Assembly: GCF_910594985.1 (NCBI RefSeq)
Contig: NZ_CAJVCE010000020.1
Location: 1-64,000 of the forward strand
From: Paenibacillus allorhizosphaerae
GTDB lineage: Bacteria; Bacillota; Bacilli; Paenibacillales; NBRC-103111
Direction of reading: 5' to 3'
DNA length: 64,000 nucleotides
Position 1 is the stretch's first letter. Each line of letters begins with the position of its first letter. This document shows, one piece after another, positions 54,676 through 63,089 of the stretch. Both the position numbers and the translations under genes were made by a program. The notes beneath the pieces are model-generated. The model saw nothing but the letters and a program-made list of their open reading frames with translations. It searched no databases and was not told the DNA's origin.

Positions 54676-56160
54676 TTATACGGAGCCTTGCTCCATGCCC
54701 GCTCGGGGGGGTCCCCCCGCCGGAAGCGTCACAATAAATGCGCTGCCTTGTCCCGGGGAGCTGTGAACCCGGATCGAGCCTCCGTGCGCCTCCACGATCG
54801 ACTTCGTGATGGATAATCCGAGTCCGGCGCCGCCGTATTTGCGTGTACGCGACGATTCGCTGCGGTAGAAGCGTTCAAACAGATGGGGAAGATGCTCCGG
54901 TCCAATCCCCGGACCGTTATCGCGGACGGCCAGCTCCAGACCGTCCGGTATCGGCTCCGTTGAAATCCGTATATCCCCTTTGTCCGGATCGGTATGCTGT
55001 ACGGCGTTATGGAACAAATTCAGGACGACCTGCTTCATTTTATCCGCATCGTACAAGCATCGCGCTTCTTCCGTCAAACGGATATCGACATGGCGTTTCC
55101 CGGCAAGCAGCCGAAACTGCGGTTCCATCTCCCGGAGTACGCGGTTCAAGTCGCCGTCCGCGAGCTCCATGACGGGAGCCCTGTCCAGCTTCGCCAGCAG
55201 CAGCAGATCGTGAACCAGCTTGTTGATTCGCTCGGATTCTCCGTACATCGACAGGAGCGATTTGCGCAGCTGCTCCGGCTGATGCATGGCGCCGCGAAGC
55301 AGCACTTCGAGAAATCCATGGATGGACGTGAGCGGCGTCCGAAGCTCATGGGAAGCGTCGGCGACAAAGCGGCGCATTTGCTCTTTCGCTTCCTTCTCGG
55401 CCTCGAACGACGATTCCAATCTTTCGAGCATGCCGTTAAACGAAGCCGCGAGTCTGTCGATTTCCTGCTGGCCTTGATTTGACGGAATCCGTACCGCCAA
55501 GTTTCCGGCATCGATCCGACCGACGGTACGCACCATATTGGACAGCGGGATGAGCGTTCTTTTCAATACGGGCAAAAAGGCAAGTAAGCCTACGAGCAGC
55601 GCCAGCAAAGACAGCGCGATAAACGTCATCAGTTGTCTTGCGAGCATATCTTTGAGCGGGCCGGTGCTCGTGTTGACTTGAACGAGACTCGTCATGCGAC
55701 CGCGCGAATCCACCGGCTGCAGCACGACCAGCTGCTCCTCCCCCATGCTGTTGCGAACGATCCGGAAATGGACTTCTTTCTCCCGCTCCATCGCCGCTTG
55801 GTATTCTTCCGGAGACAACTTGGGCGGTTCGCTCAAATCCTGTCCTGAAGAAACCACCTGAAGATCGCCATTCGCATCGATAAGCGAGAAAGACGCATCC
55901 GGCAAAAACAGCATCGGGCGTCTTCCCGGTCCGCCGGAATCACCTTCGGCCAACTGCTGCCACGCCTCGCGCGGGAAGGATAAAATCTGACTTTGCAAGC
56001 TTTGCGCTTTATTCTTATAAATGAACTTCTGCATCACCAAATATTGCGATATGCCGATCAGCATCAGCAAGGCTGCCAGTACTAGGAGTGAGCGGGACAA
56101 GAGCCGAAAGCGCATAGAATTCGGAAGGACCGAGCGCCGGAACCGATCCAGGGCTTTCAT
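54676..56160 (-). CDS. Sensor histidine kinase
   Basis: The 494-residue product has two membrane helices (about 22-43 and 177-199) that enclose an extracytoplasmic sensor, a HAMP domain (200-255), a HisKA domain with the phospho-histidine H271 in ASHELRTPLTS, and a HATPase domain (NLFHNAVQHT, VRDNGPGIGPEHLPHLFERFYR, GGAGLGLSI). Everything needed for phosphotransfer is intact. The ATG overlaps the response regulator stop by 4 bases (ATGA), so the two are translated together. Its partner regulator lacks the phospho-acceptor, which leaves this kinase's output uncertain. Confidence 0.95.
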   Translation of the reverse strand: MKALDRFRRSVLPNSMRFRLLSRSLLVLAALLMLIGISQYLVMQKFIYKNKAQSLQSQILSFPREAWQQLAEGDSGGPGRRPMLFLPDASFSLIDANGDLQVVSSGQDLSEPPKLSPEEYQAAMEREKEVHFRIVRNSMGEEQLVVLQPVDSRGRMTSLVQVNTSTGPLKDMLARQLMTFIALSLLALLVGLLAFLPVLKRTLIPLSNMVRTVGRIDAGNLAVRIPSNQGQQEIDRLAASFNGMLERLESSFEAEKEAKEQMRRFVADASHELRTPLTSIHGFLEVLLRGAMHQPEQLRKSLLSMYGESERINKLVHDLLLLAKLDRAPVMELADGDLNRVLREMEPQFRLLAGKRHVDIRLTEEARCLYDADKMKQVVLNLFHNAVQHTDPDKGDIRISTEPIPDGLELAVRDNGPGIGPEHLPHLFERFYRSESSRTRKYGGAGLGLSITKSIVEAHGGSIRVHSSPGQGSAFIVTLPAGGPPRAGMEQGSV

Positions 56161-56735
56161 GGGATATCGAGCCGGTATCCGGCCCCGCGCAATGTACGGA
56201 TGAGACGATGCTCCCGATCGTTCAGCTTTTCCCGCATGGGCCGGATGTACACTTCCACAATGTTTTCTTCTCCGCCGAAATCATAGCCCCACACTTTATC
56301 CAGAATCATCGCTTTGCTGAGCACAAGCCCTTGATTGAGGATGAGAAATTTCAGCAGCTCGTACTCGGTCGACGAGAGCTCGAGCACGCGGCTTTCGAAA
56401 CGGATCTCTTTGCGCCGGTCATCGATCCGGAAATCTTCGACCACCACCTCGCCGAACAAATTGGGAAACTGGTTGCGGATTCGCGCCTGAATTTGCGCAA
56501 GCAGCTCCTCGAAGCTGAACGGCTTTATCATATAATCGTCCGCTCCGATCGTTAACCCTTTCACCCGGTCATCCACTTCATCTTTTGCCGTCAGCATGAT
56601 CACGGACGCATTGTCCGTTTTTTTCAACGTTCGGCATACCTCGTAGCCCTCATTCGTAAGTCCGAGCTCAAGATACTGCAATATATTCGGTTCGTCATCG
56701 ACGAGCAATATTTTGATTCCTTTCAATTGCCCCAT
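56157..56735 (-). CDS. OmpR-family response regulator with internal deletion in the receiver domain
   Basis: The 192-residue product is about 35 residues shorter than OmpR/PhoB relatives. The start ILLVDDEPNILQYLELGL with the acidic pocket (D13, D14) is present, as are MLTAK (T49) and DYMIKPF (K71), but GYEV at residues 30-33 runs straight into CRTLKKTD. In full-length relatives about 36 residues lie between, including the phosphorylated Asp of the DVMMPG motif; they are missing in frame. The C-terminal winged helix (about 95-190; ELSSTEYELLKFLILNQGLVLSK) is intact. GGAGG precedes the ATG. It may bind DNA constitutively or be inactive. Confidence 0.9.
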   Translation of the reverse strand: MGQLKGIKILLVDDEPNILQYLELGLTNEGYEVCRTLKKTDNASVIMLTAKDEVDDRVKGLTIGADDYMIKPFSFEELLAQIQARIRNQFPNLFGEVVVEDFRIDDRRKEIRFESRVLELSSTEYELLKFLILNQGLVLSKAMILDKVWGYDFGGEENIVEVYIRPMREKLNDREHRLIRTLRGAGYRLDIP

Positions 56736-57018
56736 ATGCGGATCCTCCAGCTGATAGACCGTTATAAATGCCGGTCACTCTTATCCATTATGGCAGATGC
56801 AGCTGAAAATGCTCTGAACCCCGTCTGAAAACTAACTGAGAATTTGCCGCGGAGATAACCATACTTTGACCGATAAATGGAAGTAACATTCATTTATTCG
56901 TAACGAACGTTCAGGCCAAGTCGCATGCCCCTACCACCGGGGAATACGGCTGATCCTTTCCTCGAATTCAAGCGCTAATGTCTGTGCCTAGATATTTTCA
57001 GGAAACGTAAAGGGAGCC

Positions 57019-57318
57019 TTGTTCGCCATCAGCGCGATGAGTTCTGCATTTGCTGCGGAACCTTCTGCGTCCGTTTCGAATCAAGCGCCGGGAAAACATG
57101 CGGCCTCCCCCAAAAAAGGAGCTACATTGGAGCAGCTCGCCGCAGAGAAAGGCGTTACCATCGACGAGCTCAAAGCGCAAATGGAACAGGAGCGGCAAGC
57201 CAAGCTCGAACAGCTCGCTGCGGAGAAAGGCATTACCGTGGACGAAAAGAAAGCGCAATTGGATAAGAAACGTGGCAATCGTGATGACGCTAGTAAAACA
57301 ACGTCGGCGAACCAATAA
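57019..57318 (+). CDS. Small exported protein with two LEQLAAEKG repeats
   Basis: The frame reads a signal-peptide end (FAISAMSSAFAAEP) followed by a 75-residue mature part with two copies of LEQLAAEKGxTxDE separated by 22 residues (near residues 37 and 63), helical and charged. Small exported proteins with this repeat occur in Bacilli. The start is problematic: a TTG at 57019 has its purine-rich site only 2 bases away, and the in-frame sequence upstream (GNVKGAL) looks like the rest of a signal peptide without any start codon before a stop at 56989. The true start may have been lost. Confidence 0.6.
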   Translation: MFAISAMSSAFAAEPSASVSNQAPGKHAASPKKGATLEQLAAEKGVTIDELKAQMEQERQAKLEQLAAEKGITVDEKKAQLDKKRGNRDDASKTTSANQ

Positions 57319-57332
57319 ATTCAGATACTTAA

Positions 57333-57369
57333 AAGAGCAGTCTGTTCTTGATGACAGACTGCTCTTTGT
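57333..57369 (+). terminator. Terminator after the small exported protein gene
   Basis: AAAGAGCAGTCTGT and ACAGACTGCTCTTT form a perfect 14-base stem followed by GTTT. Confidence 0.8.
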
Positions 57370-57414
57370 TTACCGCGCGCACCGTTGATTCATGCCGATG
57401 ATGCGCTTAAGGCG

Positions 57415-57621
57415 CTATCCTTGCTTCAGCAGCTCTTTGACTTTATTGATCGGGATACCCGTTTGCTCGTACAAATCCATGATCGACGCATTCGGATGCG
57501 CCTGCAAGAAGCTTTTGATTTGATGGGCAAGCTCAATGCGAGATTTCAGGCAATCCGTACAGAGCGATTGCATCATGCCGGTAAGCAGCTTTCCGCAGCC
57601 GCTGCAATTGAACAAGGTCAT
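57415..57621 (-). CDS. Small zinc-ribbon and helix-turn-helix protein
   Basis: The 68-residue product has two CxxC pairs (CSGCG and CTDC, near residues 6 and 21) that suit one zinc, followed by a helical segment with ASIMDLYEQTGIPINKVKELL, which resembles a helix-turn-helix. The layout resembles the small YvyF/flagellar-operon protein family, though no flagellar genes lie nearby. AAAGGAG precedes the ATG. The role is unknown, possibly regulatory. Confidence 0.7.
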   Translation of the reverse strand: MTLFNCSGCGKLLTGMMQSLCTDCLKSRIELAHQIKSFLQAHPNASIMDLYEQTGIPINKVKELLKQG

Positions 57622-57750
57622 AAGTGACGGGCGCTCCTTTAGGCATAGACAAAATTCATTTAAAATACACTTTCTTACATTACTTCGGACATGCCCGTCT
57701 TTTTGTGGGGGGTAGACTGAAGCGACCCCGAAAAATTTTATTGCTCCCCT

Positions 57751-58179
57751 TTATCGCTTACCTTCTACCGGTACGAGCCTGCGCATCATTTCCCGGCGTT
57801 CGAAACCGAACTGCTCATACAAGCCGTGCGCATCGCGTGTGCCGAGAACCATTTGGATGCCCTTCAGCTTCGGATGCTCCACCAAGCATTGCACCAGCCA
57901 TTTGCCGAGCCCCTGCCCGCGATGATCCGGATGAACGATAACATCGCATACCCACGCAAATGTCGCATAGTCGGTCACGACCCGCAAATATCCAGCCTGA
58001 TACATATCCGCATCGTAAAGTCCCAAACATAAAGAGCCCTCTATGCTTCGGATAATCGTCTCCTTGGAACGGTTTCCCGCCCAATAGGTCGTCTGCAGCA
58101 AAGAATACACCGTATCCGTCTGCAGCAGCTCCTTCCTGTCGCTAATCCGGTAAGGCCACCGTTCATGTGTCCATTCCAT
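57751..58179 (-). CDS. GNAT family N-acetyltransferase
   Basis: The 142-residue product has the acetyl-CoA binding loop HPDHRGQGLGKWLVQ (near residue 85) and the C-terminal GTRDAHGLYEQFGFER motif of small GNAT enzymes. GGAGGGG precedes the ATG. It is divergent from the MocR regulator with 124 bases between starts. Divergent MocR/GNAT placement hints at shared control. The acceptor substrate is unknown. Confidence 0.9.
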   Translation of the reverse strand: MEWTHERWPYRISDRKELLQTDTVYSLLQTTYWAGNRSKETIIRSIEGSLCLGLYDADMYQAGYLRVVTDYATFAWVCDVIVHPDHRGQGLGKWLVQCLVEHPKLKGIQMVLGTRDAHGLYEQFGFERREMMRRLVPVEGKR

Positions 58180-58261
58180 CTGTACCCCTCCACTAAGTTA
58201 TGATCGCGGTGATAATATGGAGTATACTGGACACAACGGTTCGTCTGTTTGTTATTTTCCG

Positions 58262-58283
58262 AATTCTGTACCCGTACAGAATT
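58262..58283. promoter_or_regulatory. Perfect 22-bp palindrome upstream of the MocR gene
   Basis: AATTCTGTAC and GTACAGAATT, fully complementary, flank two C bases. The site ends 20 bases before the MocR-type ATG and lies in the divergent region, so it is the best candidate operator for autoregulation. Confidence 0.6.
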
Positions 58284-58303
58284 GCGAATCTGGAGGTTAT
58301 CTG

Positions 58304-59692
58304 ATGGAGCATAAATATAACCGGATCATGGACGCCTTCCGCAGCGACATTGAATCCGGCGTCATTCGCCCGGGGGAGAAGCTCCCTTCCATACGGGAAC
58401 TGACGGCCCGTTTCGCGTGCAGCAAAAATACGGCCATTCGCGCCTACGAAGGTCTCGAGAAAGAACACCTCGTTTATTCCGTAGCCAAGAGCGGATATTA
58501 CGCCGTCGTTCGGCCCGCTTCCAGCCGCGGCGCAGACGCGGGCAAAGGGATCGATTTCTCCTCGGCCGCTCCCGATCCCGCCGTCATGCCGTATGAAGAT
58601 TTCCGGCACTGTATGAACCGCGCGATCGAGCTGTACAAGGATCGCTTGTTCACGTACTCGGACCCGCAAGGCTTCGGTTCTTTGCGCCAAGCGCTGCGGC
58701 GGCATTTGGCCGATGGGCAAGTGTTTGCCGGCCCGGAGCAAATTAGCGTCGTCTCCGGCTCGCAGCAAGCGCTCCACCTGCTGGCCGGCATGCCGTTTCC
58801 GAACGGGAAGCAGGTCGTGCTTGTGGAGCAGCCGACCTATCCCGGCATGCTCCGTTCGCTCGAACTGCTCGGCGTCACCGTTATCGGCATCGCCCGAACC
58901 GACCAAGGCATCGATCTGGAGGAGCTGGAACGGCATTTTCGCAGCAATCCGATCAAATTTTTTTACACGGTACCGCGTTTTCACAATCCGCTCGGAACGA
59001 GCTATTCCCAGACGGAGAAGGAGCGGATCGCCCAGCTCGCCGCAGCTTATGACGTTTACATCGTGGAGGATGATTATATCGCGGATCTCGAGACCGACCA
59101 CCGGGCAGACCCGATCTATTCGTACAGCGACACCGGTCATGTCATATACGTAAAAAGCTTCTCGAAAGTGATGCTCCCGGGACTGCGGCTCGCGGTCGCG
59201 GTGCTGCCCAAAGCTTTAATCGAAACGTTCCGCTTGTTCAAAGCTTCCACCGACTCCAGCACGGCCGCGCTGTCGCAGGCGGCTCTTGAGCTGTATTTGA
59301 ACTGCGGCATGTACGGCCGCCACGCGCTGAACATGCAGGCACGCTACCGTTCCCGAATGGAAGCGCTGAATTCCGCATGCAAGCGCCATTTGCCGGAAGA
59401 GGCTCGCATCCATGTCCCTAAGGCCGGCCTCTTCTCCCGGCTGCTATTGCCCGGATGCCTGCCGGCCTCCGATATCGGGGCACAGCTCAAACAGCAGGGC
59501 ATCTTCACCGTACCGACGGACCGGTGCTATTTGCCTGCTTTCCCCAAAGACAACGGACTGCGCGTTAGCATCATCCGTACGAACGAAAGCCAGATCGAAG
59601 AAGGCATCGAGCGAATCGGCCGAGTCGTCCGCAAGCGTCTCCGGCATAAGCCGCCGCTGAAATGGGACCCGGTCATCGATTGGTTGGAGTAA
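58304..59692 (+). CDS. MocR family PLP-dependent transcriptional regulator
   Basis: The 462-residue product joins an N-terminal GntR-type winged helix (about residues 1-70; KLPSIRELTARFACSKNTAIRAYEGL) to a fold type I aminotransferase domain (about 95-450) with YSDPQGFGSLRQALRRHL, GSQQALHLL, FYTVPRFHNPLG and the PLP lysine in VIYVKSFSKVMLPGLRL. Such proteins use PLP or its adducts as a signal. GGAGG precedes the ATG at 58304. It is probably controlled by the palindrome just upstream. Target genes besides itself may include the divergent acetyltransferase. Confidence 0.93.
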   Translation: MEHKYNRIMDAFRSDIESGVIRPGEKLPSIRELTARFACSKNTAIRAYEGLEKEHLVYSVAKSGYYAVVRPASSRGADAGKGIDFSSAAPDPAVMPYEDFRHCMNRAIELYKDRLFTYSDPQGFGSLRQALRRHLADGQVFAGPEQISVVSGSQQALHLLAGMPFPNGKQVVLVEQPTYPGMLRSLELLGVTVIGIARTDQGIDLEELERHFRSNPIKFFYTVPRFHNPLGTSYSQTEKERIAQLAAAYDVYIVEDDYIADLETDHRADPIYSYSDTGHVIYVKSFSKVMLPGLRLAVAVLPKALIETFRLFKASTDSSTAALSQAALELYLNCGMYGRHALNMQARYRSRMEALNSACKRHLPEEARIHVPKAGLFSRLLLPGCLPASDIGAQLKQQGIFTVPTDRCYLPAFPKDNGLRVSIIRTNESQIEEGIERIGRVVRKRLRHKPPLKWDPVIDWLE

Positions 59693-59725
59693 GCGGAGGC
59701 GCGAAGGACTAGCAGCCCAATAAAA

Positions 59726-59766
59726 AGCCGCCCCGGTTCCGCCAAATGGCCGGAATCGGGACGGCT
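59726..59766 (-). terminator. Terminator after the HAD-NUDIX gene
   Basis: A long GC-rich inverted repeat (AGCCGCCCCGGTTCCG and CGGAATCGGGACGGCT, one mismatch) has an A-run on its left, giving a T-run for the minus-strand transcript. Confidence 0.75.
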
Positions 59767-59808
59767 ATCCTATCATGTCGAAATGATGGCAGGCACACGT
59801 TATCAGCA

Positions 59809-61077
59809 TTAGTCCAAAATCACTTGCTTCTCCGGGTTTCGCAAAAACTCGAACATCGTCTTGACTTGCTGCACCGTATTGCGCTGCAATGACAGCGGCG
59901 GCAGCTCGTTTTCACCGAAAAAGCGGGCCTCGCTCGTTTCCACGCCGCCCGCAGCTTCGCCGCCGACAATCGCGCAATGAATAAATATTTTATAAATATG
60001 ATACGGTTCCGGCGGGTGATCATGAAATTTTTTGTCCAGTACGGCCAGAAGCCGGACAGGCTCCACCCGGTATCCCGCTTCCTCGCTGATTTCCTTCACC
60101 GCGACTTCCGAAGGGGAATACCCGATATCGGCCCAGCCGCCGGGCAGCGCCCAAGCGCCGTCCGCCTTTTCCCTAACGAGCAAAATCCGGTTATCGTGAA
60201 ATACAACCCCGCGCACGTCGACCTTCGGAGTCGCGTAGCCTTGCTCGCTTGCAAACGTCAATCGAATTCGCTCTGCGTCGACCTGCGTATAGTGCTGCAT
60301 AATCTCTACGCTAAGTTCGCGAAGCGCTTCATACCTTTCCTTATCGTACACGTCTTTGACGTAAGCGAGCCCCGTCTGCGATATCGCCTGAATTTGCTTC
60401 GCCCACTCCAGCCAGCGAAATTTCGCACCGGACTCTTCACGCAACAGCGCGAGAAACGGATCGACGCCGGTAAAGATGTCATCCGGTCTAAGCTCGAACG
60501 CCATCGTTTGGCTAACCGACAGCCAATGCGCCCCGTACGTTCGCAGTCCGGCCGCTCGGCCGGCCGCTATATCCGCATTGCTGTCGCCGACAAATACCGC
60601 TTCCTCCCGTCTCACGCCAAGCACGGCGAGCGCCTTGTCGATTCCTTCCGGATCGGGCTTCGGCTTTCGTACATCGTCCCCGGTGACTACGACTTCGAAA
60701 TAACGGTCTAGGTCCAGCGCTTCCGAAGAAATCCGGTAAGCCTGCCGGCTTTTTCCGGTAATGACGCCCATCTTGATGTGCAGCGATCGGATGGTGTCCA
60801 GCAGGGCCACAATATCCGGCGGCAAACATTCCCCGCCGCTATGGCCTTCCCGGTATAGGCGGTAATAATCGCGGATCGCCTCTGCCGCTCGTTCCTTGTT
60901 CCCCAAGTTACGAAGCAAAATTTCATCCTCGGTCGGGCCGAACATCGAAACAAGCTGCTCCGGTGTCACATCACGGTTATCGTATGCTTGAAAAACGGCT
61001 TGAAAAGCCCGAAAAGAGACCGGCAACGTATCGGCCAACGTCCCATCGAAATCGAACAACACTGCTCTGATCGTCAC
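59809..61077 (-). CDS. HAD phosphatase-NUDIX hydrolase fusion protein
   Basis: The 422-residue product fuses a HAD phosphatase of the phosphoglycolate-phosphatase type (about 1-215; VLFDFDGTLADTLP with D9 and D11, VITGKSRQA, KPKPDPEG, VFVGDSNADIAAGRAAG) to a NUDIX hydrolase with its helical N-domain (about 225-415; LPGGWADIGYSPSEVAVKE plus ISEEAGY). The Nudix box follows the YjhB-type variant. In most relatives these are separate proteins. The GTG at 61077 follows GGAGGAG; an ATG eight codons upstream overlaps that site. It ends the operon with the HD and His-rich protein genes. The Nudix product may be the substrate of the phosphatase. Confidence 0.9.
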   Translation of the reverse strand: MTIRAVLFDFDGTLADTLPVSFRAFQAVFQAYDNRDVTPEQLVSMFGPTEDEILLRNLGNKERAAEAIRDYYRLYREGHSGGECLPPDIVALLDTIRSLHIKMGVITGKSRQAYRISSEALDLDRYFEVVVTGDDVRKPKPDPEGIDKALAVLGVRREEAVFVGDSNADIAAGRAAGLRTYGAHWLSVSQTMAFELRPDDIFTGVDPFLALLREESGAKFRWLEWAKQIQAISQTGLAYVKDVYDKERYEALRELSVEIMQHYTQVDAERIRLTFASEQGYATPKVDVRGVVFHDNRILLVREKADGAWALPGGWADIGYSPSEVAVKEISEEAGYRVEPVRLLAVLDKKFHDHPPEPYHIYKIFIHCAIVGGEAAGGVETSEARFFGENELPPLSLQRNTVQQVKTMFEFLRNPEKQVILD

Positions 61078-61161
61078 AGGTTGATTACTCCTCCGCCCCA
61101 TATTTCCTTACATTCGCTCCTGCCTTTCCCCATGCAGTCCCGAACAAGGCAACGCTCCGCG

Positions 61162-61830
61162 CTACAGCCCGTGAGTGTCCTCCGCATCCCATTCCCGGTA
61201 AAACTGTTCGAGGAATCGCTCCATAAAGCGGTGCCGTTCCTCGGCAATCGCGCGGGCCGTATCCGTATTCATGCGCTGCTTCAGCTTCAGCAGCTTCTCA
61301 TAAAAATGATTGATCGTCGTGTTCTCCTCGTTCCGGTATTGCTCCGCCGTCATATGCTCTCTCGGCGGAAGTTCCGGATTATGCATCGGCGATCCTTTCC
61401 AACCCCCGTAGGCGAATGTCCGGGCCACACCGATCGCGCCAATCGCATCCAGCCGGTCGGCATCCTGAACGATACGGCCTTCCAGCGTACGCATGGGCTC
61501 ACCTTTCCCGCCCCCATACGACATCGTCGCAATGATTTCCATAATATGCAGGCCGCCTTCCGGGCTAACTCCTGCCTGCTCAAGCCACGACTTCACTTTC
61601 CTGAGCCCGGCTTCCTTGCTCGGATTCAGCTTCTCGTCCGCCACATCGTGCAGCAGTGCCGCCAGTTCGCATACAAACAGGTCGGCTTGTTCTCCGGCGG
61701 CAAGCCGCTTGGCCATCGCCGTGACCCGGACGATGTGCCACCAGTCGTGACCGCCGCTGTCCCGCTCCAGCTCTTGCCTTACGTATATTGCCGCTTGCTC
61801 GAGTATCGCCGTTTGGTTTGTTTCGCTCAC
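61162..61830 (-). CDS. HD domain phosphohydrolase
   Basis: The 222-residue product has the HD superfamily motifs GGHDWWHIVRV (first His), LAALLHDVADEK (HD pair) and QDADRLDAIGAIGVARTFAYGG (later Asp). It resembles YedJ/YpgQ-type metal-dependent hydrolases that act on nucleotides or pyrophosphate bonds. GTG is the start after GGGGGAGGAG, two bases from the stop of the His-rich gene. The gene lies within the four-gene minus-strand cluster. Confidence 0.92.
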   Translation of the reverse strand: MSETNQTAILEQAAIYVRQELERDSGGHDWWHIVRVTAMAKRLAAGEQADLFVCELAALLHDVADEKLNPSKEAGLRKVKSWLEQAGVSPEGGLHIMEIIATMSYGGGKGEPMRTLEGRIVQDADRLDAIGAIGVARTFAYGGWKGSPMHNPELPPREHMTAEQYRNEENTTINHFYEKLLKLKQRMNTDTARAIAEERHRFMERFLEQFYREWDAEDTHGL

Positions 61831-61832
61831 GG

Positions 61833-62129
61833 TTAATCTCCTCCCCCGCCTCCGTCGCCGCCGCTGTCACTGCCTCCCCCGGAATCGGAATGGCCGTGTC
61901 CGTGACCATGGTGCCCGCTGTCTCCAGGATGATGGTTGTGATGATGGTTGTGATGGTTGTGATGATGGCGACGATCCGCGTCCATATCGGTCAAGCCGAA
62001 CGAATGGGCGGAATCGGTTGCTCCTTGATCGTGTTTCCGCGGGCGACCCGGTTTTCGCATCGCCGCACGGATCGCCAGTGACGCGAGCAGCAGCAAAATA
62101 ATGACGAAGGCGATAATTTCCGGACTCAC
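61833..62129 (-). CDS. Single-pass membrane protein with His-rich tail
   Basis: The 98-residue product has one N-terminal membrane helix (about residues 3-21), a short basic segment (RKPGRPRKH), and a C-terminal tail rich in His, Asn and Gly (HHHNHHNHHHNHH and HHGHGHGH) that should bind nickel, zinc or copper, ending in Gly/Asp/Ser repeats. The GTG at 62129 stands six bases after GGAGGG; the ATG at 62135 directly abuts that site and is less likely. Two bases separate it from the HD gene. Function may be metal storage or delivery, but this is inferred from composition only. Confidence 0.75.
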   Translation of the reverse strand: MSPEIIAFVIILLLLASLAIRAAMRKPGRPRKHDQGATDSAHSFGLTDMDADRRHHHNHHNHHHNHHPGDSGHHGHGHGHSDSGGGSDSGGDGGGGGD

Positions 62130-62222
62130 AGGCATCCCTCCGATGTCTTTTGGATAATGATGGATCGCCTTGCTGCCCTTATTGTACTATGCGCGGGACT
62201 TTACAGGCAAAATAAAATAAAC

Positions 62223-63089
62223 CTACGTTAATTCCGGCTGCTGCTCGTCTTCGTACGCCTCGGGCACAAGAAACGCATCGTATCGGCTTTCTTTCCGGTC
62301 GCGCGGCGCCATTCTCCAAGGATCTTGACGGTCGATCCAATCCCGGATATGACCGTTCATATCCTCGGCCGCCTTCGTCGGAATTTGATGGGCTACCTTT
62401 TTTACGGTGCGAAACGTGTCGTTGCGCAATTCGCGCTGCAGCAGCTTGCCGTGATGACGAAAAAGTTTGTCCTTCTCCCCGTACAGCAACAGGATCGGGC
62501 TTTCAATCTCATGAAGCCGGTTTGTACAATTATAAATCAAGCTGCATTGAAAATATTCATGCAGCCTTTTGATTTGCCCTTGCATCGCAGCGTTATAGAG
62601 CCGCTTGAACGTATCCATGCGATCCGCATTACCAAGAGCAATCGCCGCTGCGGTGAGCCGCTTCGCTCGAAACCGCGTCAAACGAACCGCTGCCCAAATT
62701 TCGCTTTTGACTCTGAATGTACCCACCTCGGACATCGCGCTGACGAGAATACCCCCGTAAAACCGTTCCGGGTACGCCAGCATCGCTTCCAACGCGACGG
62801 ACCCTCCGGTCGAATATCCGCATAAATAAGCTTTCTTGATTTCGAGGTCGTCGAGCAGCGCTACGATATCTTCGGCCAGCAGCGAGTAGGTGATGCTGCG
62901 TCCCCCTGCCTCGCTTTGCCCGTGCCCGCGCAAGTCGGGAACGATGACTTGGAATCGGCCGGACAGCTCCGTAAGCTGCCGATGAAACACGTTGCCTGCA
63001 AGCAGCGGGGGATGAATGAACACGATCGGGACCCCCGCGCCTTTGATTCGATAATGAAGCGCAACTCCGTTAATTTTCGCAAATGGCAT
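62223..63089 (-). CDS. Alpha/beta hydrolase
   Basis: The 288-residue product has the alpha/beta hydrolase landmarks: VFIHPPLLAG (oxyanion region), DLRGHGQSEAGG, the nucleophile elbow GYSTGG near residue 94, LLYGEKDKLF with the catalytic acid and VKKVAHQIPTKA with the histidine. The substrate is unknown. The ribosome binding site AAAGGCGG precedes the ATG. It is the first gene of the minus-strand cluster leading to the His-rich and HD genes, separated by 93 bases. Length is normal. Confidence 0.92.
   Translation of the reverse strand: MPFAKINGVALHYRIKGAGVPIVFIHPPLLAGNVFHRQLTELSGRFQVIVPDLRGHGQSEAGGRSITYSLLAEDIVALLDDLEIKKAYLCGYSTGGSVALEAMLAYPERFYGGILVSAMSEVGTFRVKSEIWAAVRLTRFRAKRLTAAAIALGNADRMDTFKRLYNAAMQGQIKRLHEYFQCSLIYNCTNRLHEIESPILLLYGEKDKLFRHHGKLLQRELRNDTFRTVKKVAHQIPTKAAEDMNGHIRDWIDRQDPWRMAPRDRKESRYDAFLVPEAYEDEQQPELT

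Noticed and set aside
61910-61975. Short tandem repeat ATGATGGTTGTG-like that could suggest a CRISPR or microsatellite
   Set aside because: It is simply the codons of the histidine-rich tail of the gene at 61833-62129.
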